DNA of 64,000 bases from RGIG4140 sp045655105 (GTDB taxonomy: Bacteria > Pseudomonadota > Alphaproteobacteria > CAAHEQ01 > UBA3637): NCBI GenBank assembly GCA_045655105.1, contig JAZOOQ010000059.1:14022-78021 (forward strand), in the 5' to 3' direction. Shown in pieces: positions 1-9,374 of the stretch (its first letter is position 1; each line of letters starts with the position of its first letter). The translations under genes were made by a program, and so were the position numbers. The notes under the pieces are model-generated. The model was not told where the DNA came from, did not search any database, and was given only the letters and a program-made list of their open reading frames with translations.

Positions 1-1
1 A

Positions 2-2200
2 TCATTTGTTTCAATTGAAAGTATTCCTCCATTGGTGATCAGTGCTTTTATGGCGGCTGAAGATAAGAATTTTTATGAACATGGTGGTATTGATTTTATG
101 GGGCTTGCCCGCGCAATGATTATCAATGTTAAAAACATTGGAACAGGGCGCCGCCCAATGGGTGCTTCAACAATTACACAGCAGGTGGCTAAGAACTTTT
201 TGTTGACTTCAGAGCAATCTATTGAACGCAAAATTAAAGAAGCTTTATTGGCGCGCAAAATTGAAAAAACATACACAAAAGATCATATTTTAGAGCTTTA
301 TTTGAATGAAATTTATTTGGGGCAAGGTTCTTATGGTGTTGCCAGTGCGGCGCTTAATTATTTTGACAAGAATTTAAAAGATTTGAGTATTGCTGAATTG
401 GCATATTTAGCGGCTCTTCCAAAAGCGCCAAATAATTATCATCCTGTTCGGAAAAAAGAACAAGCTATTGCAAGACGCAATTGGGTTATTTCAAGAATGG
501 TTGATGATGGGTATATTTCAGCTGAAGAAGGGGTGAAGGCACAAGAAGAAGATTTGGTTGTTGTTCAACGGCCTAAAAATGCATTGCGCGTGAATGGATA
601 TTATGCTGAAGAAGTGCGCCGATTTATTGTGGATAAGTATGGCGAAGATGCGATGTATAATGGTGGTTTATTTATTCGCACCAGTTTGGATCCTAAAATG
701 CAAGCTGCTGCTGTGAAAGCTTTACAAGATGGGTTATTGAATTATGATAAGCGTCATGGTTGGAGAGGTGCAAAAGAAAAAATAGATGTTTCATTGCCTG
801 ATTTTAAAGAAACATTGGTTAATAAAGAAATTCCAGCTTATGTGCCAGAAGGGTGGCTTTATGCCGTTGTAACAAATGTTAAAGAAAAAGAAGCAGAAAT
901 TTATGTGTCAAATGGCAAAAATGGTAAAATTTTATTAACAACGTTAAAATGGGCTAGACGTGCACTTGAAAATGCAAAAATTTCTTTAACACCGGTTCAA
1001 AAGACAGGAGATGTCTTATCAAAAGGAGATGTTGTTTTTGTGAGCCTTCAAAATGAAAAAGAAGGAACATATTATTTGCAACAAGTTCCAGAAGCAGAAG
1101 GGTCTTTAATTGCATTAGATCCACATACAGGCCGTGTTTTAGCAATGGTTGGTGGTTTTTCATTTTATCGCAATCAATTTAACCGTGGTATTCAAGCAAA
1201 ACGGCAACCAGGTTCTTCATTTAAGCCATTTGTTTATTTAGCGGCGCTTGATTCAGGTTATACCCCATCAACATTGATTTTAGATGCACCAATTGTGATG
1301 CGTTTGCCAGATGGTAGCGTTTGGAAACCAAAAAATTATAGTAAAAAATTCTATGGCCCAACAACGCTTCGTGTGGGGCTTGAAAAATCAAGAAACTTAA
1401 TGACCATTCGTTTGGCTCAAGCTATTGGGATGAAAAAAGTTTCTTCTTATGCAAGAAAATTTGGTATAGCTGATAACTTGCAAGAAGTTTTATCTTCAGC
1501 TCTTGGCGCGCATGAAACAACCTTAATGAAATTAACAACGGCTTATGGCGCCCTTGTAAATGGGGGTAGAAAAATTACGCCTAACTTGATCGACCGAATT
1601 CAAGATAGAGACGGGAACACGATTTATAAACATGATATGCGTCCTTGTCCTAATTGTGTGGGTGAATTAGCAAGCCCAATGGAAAAACCAGAAATTATTG
1701 ATGCGAAAGAGCAAATTCAAGATCCTGTAAGTGCTTATCAAATGGTTCATATTTTAACAGGGGTTGTTGAACGCGGAACAGGGCGCGTTGCTAAAGCAGT
1801 TCGAAGAACATTAGGGGCAAAAAGTGGAACCAGTAATGATAGTTTTGATGCTTGGTTTATTGGCTTTTCTCCCGATTTAGTTGCTGGTGTTTGGGTTGGA
1901 TTTGATAATCCGCAAACATTAGGAGCGAATGATACAGGTGGTGTTGTTGCTGGGCCAATTTTTAGAGACTTTATGAGCGAAGCTTTAAAAGATAAGCCAG
2001 ATATTCCATTTCGAATTCCAAAAGGTGTTCGTCTTGTGAAAGTGAACCCAACAACTGGGAAACCACAACAAGAAGGTCAAGTGATTACAGAAGCATTTAA
2101 AACAACGGATGCCGATATGCCAAGCAGTAATGTTATTGGTGGTAAAGAAATGATTGAAGAAAAAGATGAATCTATGCCTGAATTAGGTGGATTGTATTAG
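2..2200 (+). CDS. mrcA: Penicillin-binding protein 1A, bifunctional transglycosylase/transpeptidase, 5' end cut by window
   Basis: Builds peptidoglycan in the periplasm: it polymerises lipid II and cross-links the stem peptides. The frame is open to the first bases of the window, and the codons before the first ATG (base 32) continue the family sequence (IESIPPLVISAF), so the membrane anchor and true start lie to the left. The glycosyltransferase (GT51) signature AAEDKNFYEHGG with its catalytic Glu is followed by ITQQVAKN and a conserved LYLNEIYLGQG stretch. An inserted segment at about residues 240-350 of the visible protein fits the OB-like domain of PBP1A. The transpeptidase has SSFK (SxxK), SRN (SxN) and KSGTS (the KTG box). 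A small hypothetical gene follows after 8 bases and may be co-transcribed. Confidence 0.96.
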   Translation, partial: SFVSIESIPPLVISAFMAAEDKNFYEHGGIDFMGLARAMIINVKNIGTGRRPMGASTITQQVAKNFLLTSEQSIERKIKEALLARKIEKTYTKDHILELYLNEIYLGQGSYGVASAALNYFDKNLKDLSIAELAYLAALPKAPNNYHPVRKKEQAIARRNWVISRMVDDGYISAEEGVKAQEEDLVVVQRPKNALRVNGYYAEEVRRFIVDKYGEDAMYNGGLFIRTSLDPKMQAAAVKALQDGLLNYDKRHGWRGAKEKIDVSLPDFKETLVNKEIPAYVPEGWLYAVVTNVKEKEAEIYVSNGKNGKILLTTLKWARRALENAKISLTPVQKTGDVLSKGDVVFVSLQNEKEGTYYLQQVPEAEGSLIALDPHTGRVLAMVGGFSFYRNQFNRGIQAKRQPGSSFKPFVYLAALDSGYTPSTLILDAPIVMRLPDGSVWKPKNYSKKFYGPTTLRVGLEKSRNLMTIRLAQAIGMKKVSSYARKFGIADNLQEVLSSALGAHETTLMKLTTAYGALVNGGRKITPNLIDRIQDRDGNTIYKHDMRPCPNCVGELASPMEKPEIIDAKEQIQDPVSAYQMVHILTGVVERGTGRVAKAVRRTLGAKSGTSNDSFDAWFIGFSPDLVAGVWVGFDNPQTLGANDTGGVVAGPIFRDFMSEALKDKPDIPFRIPKGVRLVKVNPTTGKPQQEGQVITEAFKTTDADMPSSNVIGGKEMIEEKDESMPELGGLY

Positions 2201-2208
2201 AGGTTAAA

Positions 2209-2685
2209 ATGGATAGAGATTTATTTAATTATATGCCGATTGATGAAAAGATAAAAAAAGCAAGAAGACTTTTGCGTTCTGCTCTTGTTTATGATCATGT
2301 TAAATTTTTGATGACTGGTAAAAAAAATATATATACTGTTTCTGATGCTTTAAAACCAAATGCAAAAAATGAGGAAGATCGCAGAAATTTTGATCAAACA
2401 AGAGATATTGCCCATGTGTTGCAATCAGAATTTCCAGAACCAGATCGTTTAAGAAATTATAAAGAAATTTGTGCATCAGAAATTGGTGATATTGAATATT
2501 TATTAAAAGATAAAGAAGTTCGGATGCAAATTGTTAAAGATATTATGACTGAAGAACAAATGAATTTAAAACAAGATTATTCGTTTTTCTTAAACAGTGT
2601 AAAAGCACGTGTTTGTGGATCAAAACCAATTCGAAAAATGAATACGTTAATGATTTCTCTTTTATCAAAAATAAGAGGAAGATAA
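2209..2685 (+). CDS. Hypothetical protein, 158 aa
   Basis: I do not recognise this protein. It is 158 residues long, charged, mostly helical in appearance, with no signal peptide or membrane segment and a basic C-terminus (SLLSKIRGR). It starts 8 bases after the PBP1A stop, with GAGG about five bases before the ATG, so it probably shares the PBP1A transcript. prfB starts 27 bases downstream. Codon use matches its neighbours, so it looks like a real resident gene. Confidence 0.7.
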   Translation: MDRDLFNYMPIDEKIKKARRLLRSALVYDHVKFLMTGKKNIYTVSDALKPNAKNEEDRRNFDQTRDIAHVLQSEFPEPDRLRNYKEICASEIGDIEYLLKDKEVRMQIVKDIMTEEQMNLKQDYSFFLNSVKARVCGSKPIRKMNTLMISLLSKIRGR

Positions 2686-2712
2686 TTTAAGTGTGCTAAA
2701 AAAGGAGTTAAT

Positions 2713-3835
2713 ATGAAAGCAGAAATTTTAGCATTTAAACAAAAATATCAAACGGCAATTGATTTGCTGAAAGGCCGTCTTTGACTGGGATAATGCAAAA
2801 CTTCGTAAAGAAGAATTAGATGCGTTAACTTTAGATGCTTCGTTATGGGAAAATCCAGAAAGAGCGCAAAAGCTGATTAGTGAACGAACAAGGCTTATTG
2901 CTCAAATTGAAAAAATTGAAGAACTTGAAAATACTGTTTTTTCAACATATGAGATGATTGAACTTGCAGAGATGGAAAACGAGGTTGAGCTTTTAAAAGA
3001 AGCAGAAGACTCTTTTTCAAATTTAGATCCAGTTGTTGAAGAAATGTTGCTTTCTTCTTTGCTTTGTAAAGAAGGGGATGCGAATGATTCCTTTTTGGAA
3101 ATTCATTCCGGAGCTGGTGGAACCGAATCACAAGACTGGGCTTCAATGCTGATGCGCATGTATATGCGTTGGGCTGAAAAAAATGGATATAAAGTTTCAT
3201 TATTGGAAGAAAGCCAAGGTGATGAAGCTGGTATTAAATCAGCCACAATGAAAATTGAAGGTTTAAACGCATATGGTTGGCTTAAATATGAATCAGGTGT
3301 TCATCGTTTGGTTCGCATTTCTCCATTTGATTCAAATGCAAGAAGACACACAAGTTTTGCCTCTGTGTGGGTTTATCCAGTTGTTGATGATTCAATTGAA
3401 ATTGATATCAATCCAGCTGATTTAAGAATTGATGTGTTCAGAGCATCAGGTGCTGGTGGGCAACATGTAAACAGAACGGAAAGTGCTGTTCGAATTACGC
3501 ATATCCCAACTGGAATTGTTGTTCAAAGCCAAACAGGTCGTTCTCAATTTCAAAATAAAGATGAAGCCTTTAATATGTTAAAATCAAGATTATATGAATT
3601 AGAGCTTCAAAAACGAAAAAAAGAACAAGGCGAAATTGAAGATGCCAAAGGTGATAATGGTTGGGGCAATCAAATTAGGTCATATGTTTTGCAACCATAT
3701 CAAATGGTGAAAGATTTAAGAACTGGTTATGAAACATCCGACACCAGCGGTGTTTTAGATGGAAATTTAAATTCTTTTATGCGTGCCTCACTTTCAGGTC
3801 TAAAAGCTAAAGATGAACAAAATCAAGAGGATTAA
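2713..3835 (+). CDS. prfB: Peptide chain release factor 2, with programmed +1 frameshift
   Basis: Release factor 2 recognises UGA and UAA and triggers peptide release on the ribosome. The gene must be read in two frames. Translation starts at the ATG at 2713 (AAGGAG upstream) and runs 23 codons to CTT at 2779-2781, followed in frame by TGA at 2782-2784. A +1 slip at CTT-TGA-C continues in the second frame as DWDNAKLRKEELDAL, giving about 373 residues, a normal length for RF2. An AAAGG stretch four bases before CTT could act as the internal Shine-Dalgarno-like stimulator. SPF (the UGA-recognition tripeptide) and GAGGQ (the catalytic GGQ) are present. Calling the start at 2954 would lose about 80 N-terminal residues. 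Confidence 0.95.
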
Positions 3836-3836
3836 A

Positions 3837-4502
3837 ATGGCAAAAAAAATACTTTTTGGTTTGGATATTTTTAAAAAAACTCATGAACTTGAACAAATGA
3901 TATTGACGTTTTTGCTCAACATTATTCAAGCTGGTATTTTTTATGATCAAGCAATGCAAACATATCTTGATGAAGGAGCCAATGATTCTTTTTCTGATTT
4001 AGTTAAAAAAGTTTCTGCACTTGAAGCAGAAAATGATGCGTATCGAAGAAAAATTGAAAACAATTTATATCAATATATGATTTTGCCAGATATGCGTTCA
4101 GATATTTTGAAATTGCTTGAAATGTGCGATAAAGTTATTAATAAATATGAGTCAAACTTATTGGTTGTAAGCGTTGAAAAACCAAAAGTTTTTTCCTCTT
4201 TAAAAGAAGATTTAATTAAAATAATTCATTGGGATTTGGAATGCGTTGGTTCGCTTGTTTCTGGTGTTCGACATTTCTTTTTGGGGAAGGAAATAAAAGC
4301 GTTTACACTTCAAACTTATCAGTTTGAGCATAAGGTAGATGAATGCGCATTAAAATTAAAAGAAATGGTGTTTAATGAAAAAATTGAATTGGCCAGACAA
4401 ATCCAATTAAAAGAATTTATTTATCATATTGAAAAAATTTCTGACATTGCAGAAGATGCAGCGGATATTTTAAACATTATGGCGGTTAAACACGCATTAT
4501 AG
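3837..4502 (+). CDS. PhoU-like/DUF47 phosphate transport regulator
   Basis: The protein is 221 residues of helical, charged sequence resembling the DUF47 (TIGR00153) branch of the PhoU family, which sits beside PiT phosphate transporters and is thought to modulate them in the cytoplasm. The ATG at 3837 is preferred over one 24 bases upstream because it has AGAGG six bases ahead and begins MAKKILFG. It starts one base after the prfB stop, and a PiT-family transporter starts 5 bases after it ends. This pairing is the strongest support for its role. Family assignment is from the general pattern and context, not from a search. Confidence 0.75.
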   Translation: MAKKILFGLDIFKKTHELEQMILTFLLNIIQAGIFYDQAMQTYLDEGANDSFSDLVKKVSALEAENDAYRRKIENNLYQYMILPDMRSDILKLLEMCDKVINKYESNLLVVSVEKPKVFSSLKEDLIKIIHWDLECVGSLVSGVRHFFLGKEIKAFTLQTYQFEHKVDECALKLKEMVFNEKIELARQIQLKEFIYHIEKISDIAEDAADILNIMAVKHAL

Positions 4503-4507
4503 GAAAA

Positions 4508-5518
4508 ATGATGACGATTTTAGATTGCTTTTTTATGCTTGGTGCGATTTTTCTTGGGTTTTCCTTAGGGAAAAACAACTTAAGCAATCTTTTTGGAAGC
4601 GCCATTGGAACCAAAATGATTCATCTGAAATCAGCGGCTTTATTGGCTTCTTTATTCGTTTTTTTGGGTGTTTTTTTCAGTGGATATGCTACAACAGAAC
4701 ATGTGAATAAACTGGCAACGGTTGTTTCTTTTCAAGAAGCTTTTTTTGTTTGTGTTTCAGCTGGGCTTGTGATTTATCTTTTAAGTTTATTTGGTATTCC
4801 AGCGTCTATTACCCAAACAAGTACAGGAGCCTTAATTTCCTTGAATGTTTTTCATCATTTATCTATTGATTATGATTTAGTTTTAAAAAGCTTTTTTGGG
4901 TGGGTTGCAACACCATTTTTATCGGGATTTTTGGCGTTTATTTTCTTTTATTTCTTTAGAAAATTTTTAAAAGAGCATCCAATTAAACTTTTATATCGTG
5001 ATATTGTTATTCGCTGTTTCCTTGTATGCGTTGGTTCATTTTGTGCTTATTCGTTAGGGGCGAATAATATTGCAAGTATTGCAGGTCCATTTATTTCTGT
5101 TGATAAAAACATGATGATAGTTTTGTTTTTCTTAACTGCTCTTGGTGTGAGCATTGGTTTTTTCAGAGCGGATAAACGCGTGATTAAAACAGTGAGTAAA
5201 GGAATGTTTCCGTTAACGCCGATGGAAGCATTTATTGCTGTTTTTTCGTCAGCAATGACATTGTTTTGCTTTTCAAGCGTAGGTCTTAAAAATTTTCTTG
5301 AAAGCCTTTATTTGCCCTCATTTCCTTTGATTCCAGTTCCGTTATCAGAAGCAATTATTGGTTCAATTATTGCAATAGCCTTGGCAAAGGGGATAGATGG
5401 TCTTAAATTAAAAGTGGCAGGTTCAGTTCTTTGTTCATGGGGTGTTGCCCCATTAAGTGCAGGTTTATTATGTTATATGTTTATGTTTTTTGCTAAAAGT
5501 TTTGGGGTGTTATTATGA
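4508..5518 (+). CDS. PiT-family inorganic phosphate permease
   Basis: This is a 336-residue, very hydrophobic protein with about ten predicted membrane segments. It has the duplicated layout of PiT transporters, which take up phosphate with Na+ or H+. The family signature GANDVAN occurs twice in degenerate form, as GKNNLSN near residue 20 and GANNIAS near residue 183; in both the usual Asp is Asn. The upstream DUF47 gene supports the family call. It overlaps the next gene by four bases (ATGA), which implies translational coupling. Phosphate is the likely substrate, but the altered signature leaves specificity uncertain. Confidence 0.75.
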   Translation: MMTILDCFFMLGAIFLGFSLGKNNLSNLFGSAIGTKMIHLKSAALLASLFVFLGVFFSGYATTEHVNKLATVVSFQEAFFVCVSAGLVIYLLSLFGIPASITQTSTGALISLNVFHHLSIDYDLVLKSFFGWVATPFLSGFLAFIFFYFFRKFLKEHPIKLLYRDIVIRCFLVCVGSFCAYSLGANNIASIAGPFISVDKNMMIVLFFLTALGVSIGFFRADKRVIKTVSKGMFPLTPMEAFIAVFSSAMTLFCFSSVGLKNFLESLYLPSFPLIPVPLSEAIIGSIIAIALAKGIDGLKLKVAGSVLCSWGVAPLSAGLLCYMFMFFAKSFGVLL

Positions 5519-8500
5519 AAAAAAGAATTAACAAACCATTGAAATATTCTTTATTGGGATTAAAGTATTTTTTCATTATTTTTCTTTGCACACTTTTTGT
5601 GCTGTTTAGTGTTGCATATTATAAATTGCATAAAGAACCTGTTGATTTAAGCTTCTTATTGCCAAAAGTTGAATCTTATTTAGCGCCTTCAAAAACATTG
5701 CATTTAAGCGCGGAAAGCATTGTTTTATCAGCAAGGGCTTCAAGAATGGGTCTTTTTCACATTCAAATTGATAATCTTGAATTAAAAGATGCTCAAAATA
5801 AAGAAATCTTGGAATTGCCTGATGTTAAATTTTCTTATGGTGTGTGGCAACTTTTAACCTTGAGCTTTGTCCCTAAAAATATTTTTCTGACAGATGCTTA
5901 TTTATACGTTACGTTAAATGAAAAGAACCAGTTTATTTTAGAAGATAAACCTCAAGAAGATGAACTTATTGAACAAGATCTTGAAAAAAAAGAAACAACA
6001 CAATTAAACCCTGTTTTTGTTCAAGATCAACGTATTATTGTTAATGATATTATTAAATCATTATCAGCGTTTTCAAAATTGCGCAGGTTCACGCTTAAAA
6101 ATTCAACAATCGTGTTAAATGACTTAAAGGAAAATAAACATTTTGAATTTCCAAATTTGAATTTAACATTGAAGCGTCAACGTTTTTATAAATATGAAAT
6201 TTCATCTTTTGGTCAGATGATTGTTGATGGGAAAAAACCAATGACATTGGTTTTTGATGCTTATTTAAATGCACCGAATAAAACACTTAATTTCAAAGCC
6301 AATTTTAATGATTTGAAATTAAATGAAATGGGTCGGGCAATTGATATTTTTAATGGATTTAAAGTTTCACTTTCAGGAACAGTTGAAGGAGAGTTGTCCT
6401 TTGAAAAGAAAAATTCATCTTTTAAAGAAATGGCGCAAAATCTTTCTTTTAATGTTGAAACAAATGGACAGGGAAGTATTTATTTGCCGCATCCTCTTGA
6501 TATTGTTTATCCAGTTAAAAAAATAAAAGCGCAAGGGGTGTTTGGTAATCAGTTAGAACAGCTTTTTATTCGCCCTGTTGATGTTGAATTAACATCAGGG
6601 TTAAGTGCTGATGTTGATATCGTGATTAATGGCATTGGATCCTTTTTAAATTCAAATAATGTTAATGATATTACAACAACAATTAATGCTAGATTAAATC
6701 AAATTCCAACCGATCAAATTTCAGTTGTATGGCCATCATATTTAGGCTCAGATGCGCATGCATGGGTAAAGGAAAATTTAAAAAATGGAGGATTGAAAAC
6801 AGCTTTATTTACCCTTTATTTTACAGGTGGAGAAATTTCAGATTTAATTGGTGATGTGACATTTGATGGAGTTGATGTTCATTATTTAAGGCCATTACCT
6901 CCTGTTGAAAAAGCAGGTGGAAAAGTGATGCTTTATCCGGATCGAGTTGAAATTTTTGCAACAAAAGGAAATATGAAAGATGTTCAACTTGAAGTTGGGA
7001 ATGTTTATTTAACAGAGTTGTTAGATGATGTTTCAAATGCAAAAATTGAATTAAAAGTTTCTGGCCCTGTTGATCAAATGTTAACGCTGATTGATCAAAA
7101 ACCGTTAGATTTAATTCAAGAATTTGGTATCAAACCAAATCAAGTGAATGGTATGGCTACAGGTGAAGTGTTTTTAAACTTTCCATTAACAGAATCCTTA
7201 AAACCAGCTGACATAAAGGTAGATGTGAAAGCAAATTTAAAAGAGGGGACGGTTCTTGTTCCAGATAGTCAAATTAAGTTAGAAAAATCTGATTTCTCAT
7301 TGGTTGTAGATAATGAAAAATTATCTTTAGAGGGCTCTAGTTTGGCGTTTGGTGTTCCTTTTCAGATTAAATGGGAAGAATTTTTTGCTCCAACTAAAAA
7401 GATGCCTCTTCAAAGCAAATATGAAATAAAAGGGCAGGTGAACGATAAAGTTTTGGAATCATATTATCAAGATATTTCAACTTTTGTTAAAGGACCATTT
7501 TATTTGAATGCTTTGATTCAAAAAGATATGAATGGTATTTCTCATTTTGATTTGAATGCAGATTTAACATCGGCAAAAGTTATTTTAAATCCATTAACAT
7601 ATGAAAAAAATGAAGGCACTTCAGCTAAACTAAAAACAAATTTTTCAATTGATTCAAATGGATGGTTATCAAAAATTTTGTTTGATTATCAGGCAAACAA
7701 ACAAGAAAAGTTAAAGGGAAATGTATTTTTAAAAGGAAGAGGTTTTTCTTTAAATATTGAAGAAGCTCAGTTGCCAGAATCAAGTTTTAAGGGAAGCGTT
7801 GATTATTATGAAAAAGAATTTTTTAAACTTTCTCTTTCCGGTTCTAAATTAAATATTAGTGGATTAAAAGAATTTCCTTTGCTTAAAAATGCGCAACCTG
7901 ATTCTAATCCAGAACTTAAAATGACGGCGTTAGGCGGAAATGATTTAGCTGAAATTTATTTAGATGTTAGTTTAGATTCTTTGACAATGAAAAAAGATAT
8001 GCCATTAAAGCAAGTGTCATTAAAGGCTTATCGTAATGGTTCATTGTGGCAAAATTTATTTTTGTTTGCTGTTGCAAGAGAACCTGTTTCTGTGAACTAT
8101 ACGCCAAAAGATGGGCGCTTAGATGGGTTAACAATGGATGTGGGTGATTTATTAAATCGCTTGGGATTTTCAGATCAGTTTGAAAAGGGAAGTGCAAAAA
8201 TAGAAGGGAAAGTATTACCTAATGGAGGGTTTTCTGGTGATTTAACATTAAAAGATATTAAGCTTAAAAAACCAGGGTTTGTGATGCAAGCAATTACAAT
8301 TTTGGGCATTTGGGATGCAATACAAGGAAATGACTTAAGCTTTTCAAATGGCGAAGTTTCATTTGATCTATCTCCAAACTTTACTTTGTTTATTAAAGAA
8401 GGTGTCACTTATGGAACTGCTTTAGGGATTACGTTTGCAGGGAGAGCAGCAATTTCCTCATTGGAATTATCAGGTTCTGTCATCCCAGCTTATATTATTA

Positions 8501-8667
8501 ATTCCTTGCCAGGCAAAATTCCTGTAATTGGACATTTATTTAAAGACACAAAGGGTGGTGGATTAGTGGGGGTTAAATATGAAGTGACAGGAACACCAGC
8601 AAATCCAGTTGTTTCTTTTAAACCTTTATCAAGTATTGCACCAGGTATTTTAGGAAGATTCTTTTAA
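5515..8667 (+). CDS. AsmA-like/DUF3971 giant envelope protein (YhdP/TamB-like class)
   Basis: A 1050-residue protein with one N-terminal membrane segment (residues about 15-37) followed by a long beta-rich periplasmic part. The C-terminal third, with a segment of the type LKDIKLKKPGFVMQAITILG followed by a stretch predicted as beta structure, resembles the DUF3971/AsmA_2 family of the YhdP class. Such proteins form bridges that carry phospholipid between the inner and outer membranes, so the product probably acts in the cell envelope. Its start overlaps the PiT stop by four bases and a strong terminator follows, so it is the last gene of a run that may begin at prfB or earlier. Confidence 0.8.
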   Translation: MKKRINKPLKYSLLGLKYFFIIFLCTLFVLFSVAYYKLHKEPVDLSFLLPKVESYLAPSKTLHLSAESIVLSARASRMGLFHIQIDNLELKDAQNKEILELPDVKFSYGVWQLLTLSFVPKNIFLTDAYLYVTLNEKNQFILEDKPQEDELIEQDLEKKETTQLNPVFVQDQRIIVNDIIKSLSAFSKLRRFTLKNSTIVLNDLKENKHFEFPNLNLTLKRQRFYKYEISSFGQMIVDGKKPMTLVFDAYLNAPNKTLNFKANFNDLKLNEMGRAIDIFNGFKVSLSGTVEGELSFEKKNSSFKEMAQNLSFNVETNGQGSIYLPHPLDIVYPVKKIKAQGVFGNQLEQLFIRPVDVELTSGLSADVDIVINGIGSFLNSNNVNDITTTINARLNQIPTDQISVVWPSYLGSDAHAWVKENLKNGGLKTALFTLYFTGGEISDLIGDVTFDGVDVHYLRPLPPVEKAGGKVMLYPDRVEIFATKGNMKDVQLEVGNVYLTELLDDVSNAKIELKVSGPVDQMLTLIDQKPLDLIQEFGIKPNQVNGMATGEVFLNFPLTESLKPADIKVDVKANLKEGTVLVPDSQIKLEKSDFSLVVDNEKLSLEGSSLAFGVPFQIKWEEFFAPTKKMPLQSKYEIKGQVNDKVLESYYQDISTFVKGPFYLNALIQKDMNGISHFDLNADLTSAKVILNPLTYEKNEGTSAKLKTNFSIDSNGWLSKILFDYQANKQEKLKGNVFLKGRGFSLNIEEAQLPESSFKGSVDYYEKEFFKLSLSGSKLNISGLKEFPLLKNAQPDSNPELKMTALGGNDLAEIYLDVSLDSLTMKKDMPLKQVSLKAYRNGSLWQNLFLFAVAREPVSVNYTPKDGRLDGLTMDVGDLLNRLGFSDQFEKGSAKIEGKVLPNGGFSGDLTLKDIKLKKPGFVMQAITILGIWDAIQGNDLSFSNGEVSFDLSPNFTLFIKEGVTYGTALGITFAGRAAISSLELSGSVIPAYIINSLPGKIPVIGHLFKDTKGGGLVGVKYEVTGTPANPVVSFKPLSSIAPGILGRFF

Positions 8668-8675
8668 GAGAAATA

Positions 8676-8708
8676 AAAAAATCTCCTAATTTTTTAGGAG
8701 ATTTTTTT
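8676..8708. terminator. Bidirectional intrinsic terminator
   Basis: A nine-base-pair stem (8681-8689 with 8694-8702) is flanked by runs of A on the left and T on the right, so it works in both directions. It separates the convergent AsmA-like and LOG-like genes. Confidence 0.93.
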
Positions 8709-8711
8709 ATT

Positions 8712-9362
8712 TTATTGCTCTGATTTTTTTAGAATATTATTAATATTTTTATTCAATTTTTCTATTGTTTTTAAAACATTATTTGGCTTGTTTTCAAAAG
8801 CAATGGTTTCTAATACATCTTTGCTTAAGATATTTTGTCTTCTCATTTCAATCAGCATTTCATTCATGCGATCCCAATAATGATTGGTGTTTAAAAATAC
8901 GATAGGTTTATATGGTTCTTTTTTGTTTTGAACAAGTGTTTCAAAATAATTAAAAACATACATCACATCAAATCCACCTGGAAGAAAAACAAGAGCATCA
9001 CTATTTCTGATAAAAAAATCAGCTTGACTTTCAAAATTTGAAGCTTGTTTTATAGATATTGTTTGGCAAGGATGATTCTTAGGGCAGTTTTCTTCATTTT
9101 GTGGCAAATAAGAAATAGCTTTGAAATTAGCTTTTTTATTATGAAGTGTTTTTAAAAAAGCCCCTGAAAGACCAACGCCTGTTCCTTCACAAATAATTTC
9201 TTTTTTTTGACTCGCTAAATAAGATGCTAATTGAGAAACATTTTTTGCATATGTTGAGTTAAAATTCTTATTTTGAGAGCCGATCACCCCAATTGTTTCA
9301 ATTTGAGCAAAAGAGGGAGTTGATAAAAGAAAACAAGATAAAAGAAAAAGCGTTTTTTTCAT
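8712..9362 (-). CDS. Exported LOG-like (TIGR00730-type) protein
   Basis: A 216-residue protein with a clear Sec signal peptide (residues 1-19, ending SFA). The mature part has a Rossmann-type beginning (ETIGVIGSQ), a CEGTGVGLSGAF segment like the family's GGGxxGLMG loop, and LPGG at 127-130 followed by FDVMYVFNYFE where LOG enzymes have PGGxGTxxE. LOG proteins release cytokinin-type bases from nucleoside monophosphates in the cytoplasm; export is unusual for the family, and the loss of the GT pair makes activity doubtful. It lies 12 bases after trpS on the same strand and has its own AAGGAG site. The fold is fairly certain; the function is not. Confidence 0.7.
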   Translation of the reverse strand: MKKTLFLLSCFLLSTPSFAQIETIGVIGSQNKNFNSTYAKNVSQLASYLASQKKEIICEGTGVGLSGAFLKTLHNKKANFKAISYLPQNEENCPKNHPCQTISIKQASNFESQADFFIRNSDALVFLPGGFDVMYVFNYFETLVQNKKEPYKPIVFLNTNHYWDRMNEMLIEMRRQNILSKDVLETIAFENKPNNVLKTIEKLNKNINNILKKSEQ

Positions 9363-9374
9363 TTAGAAATCTCC

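Noticed and set aside
2954..3835. prfB starting at the ATG at 2954
   Set aside because: It would remove about 80 conserved residues; the frameshift reading from 2713 restores them.
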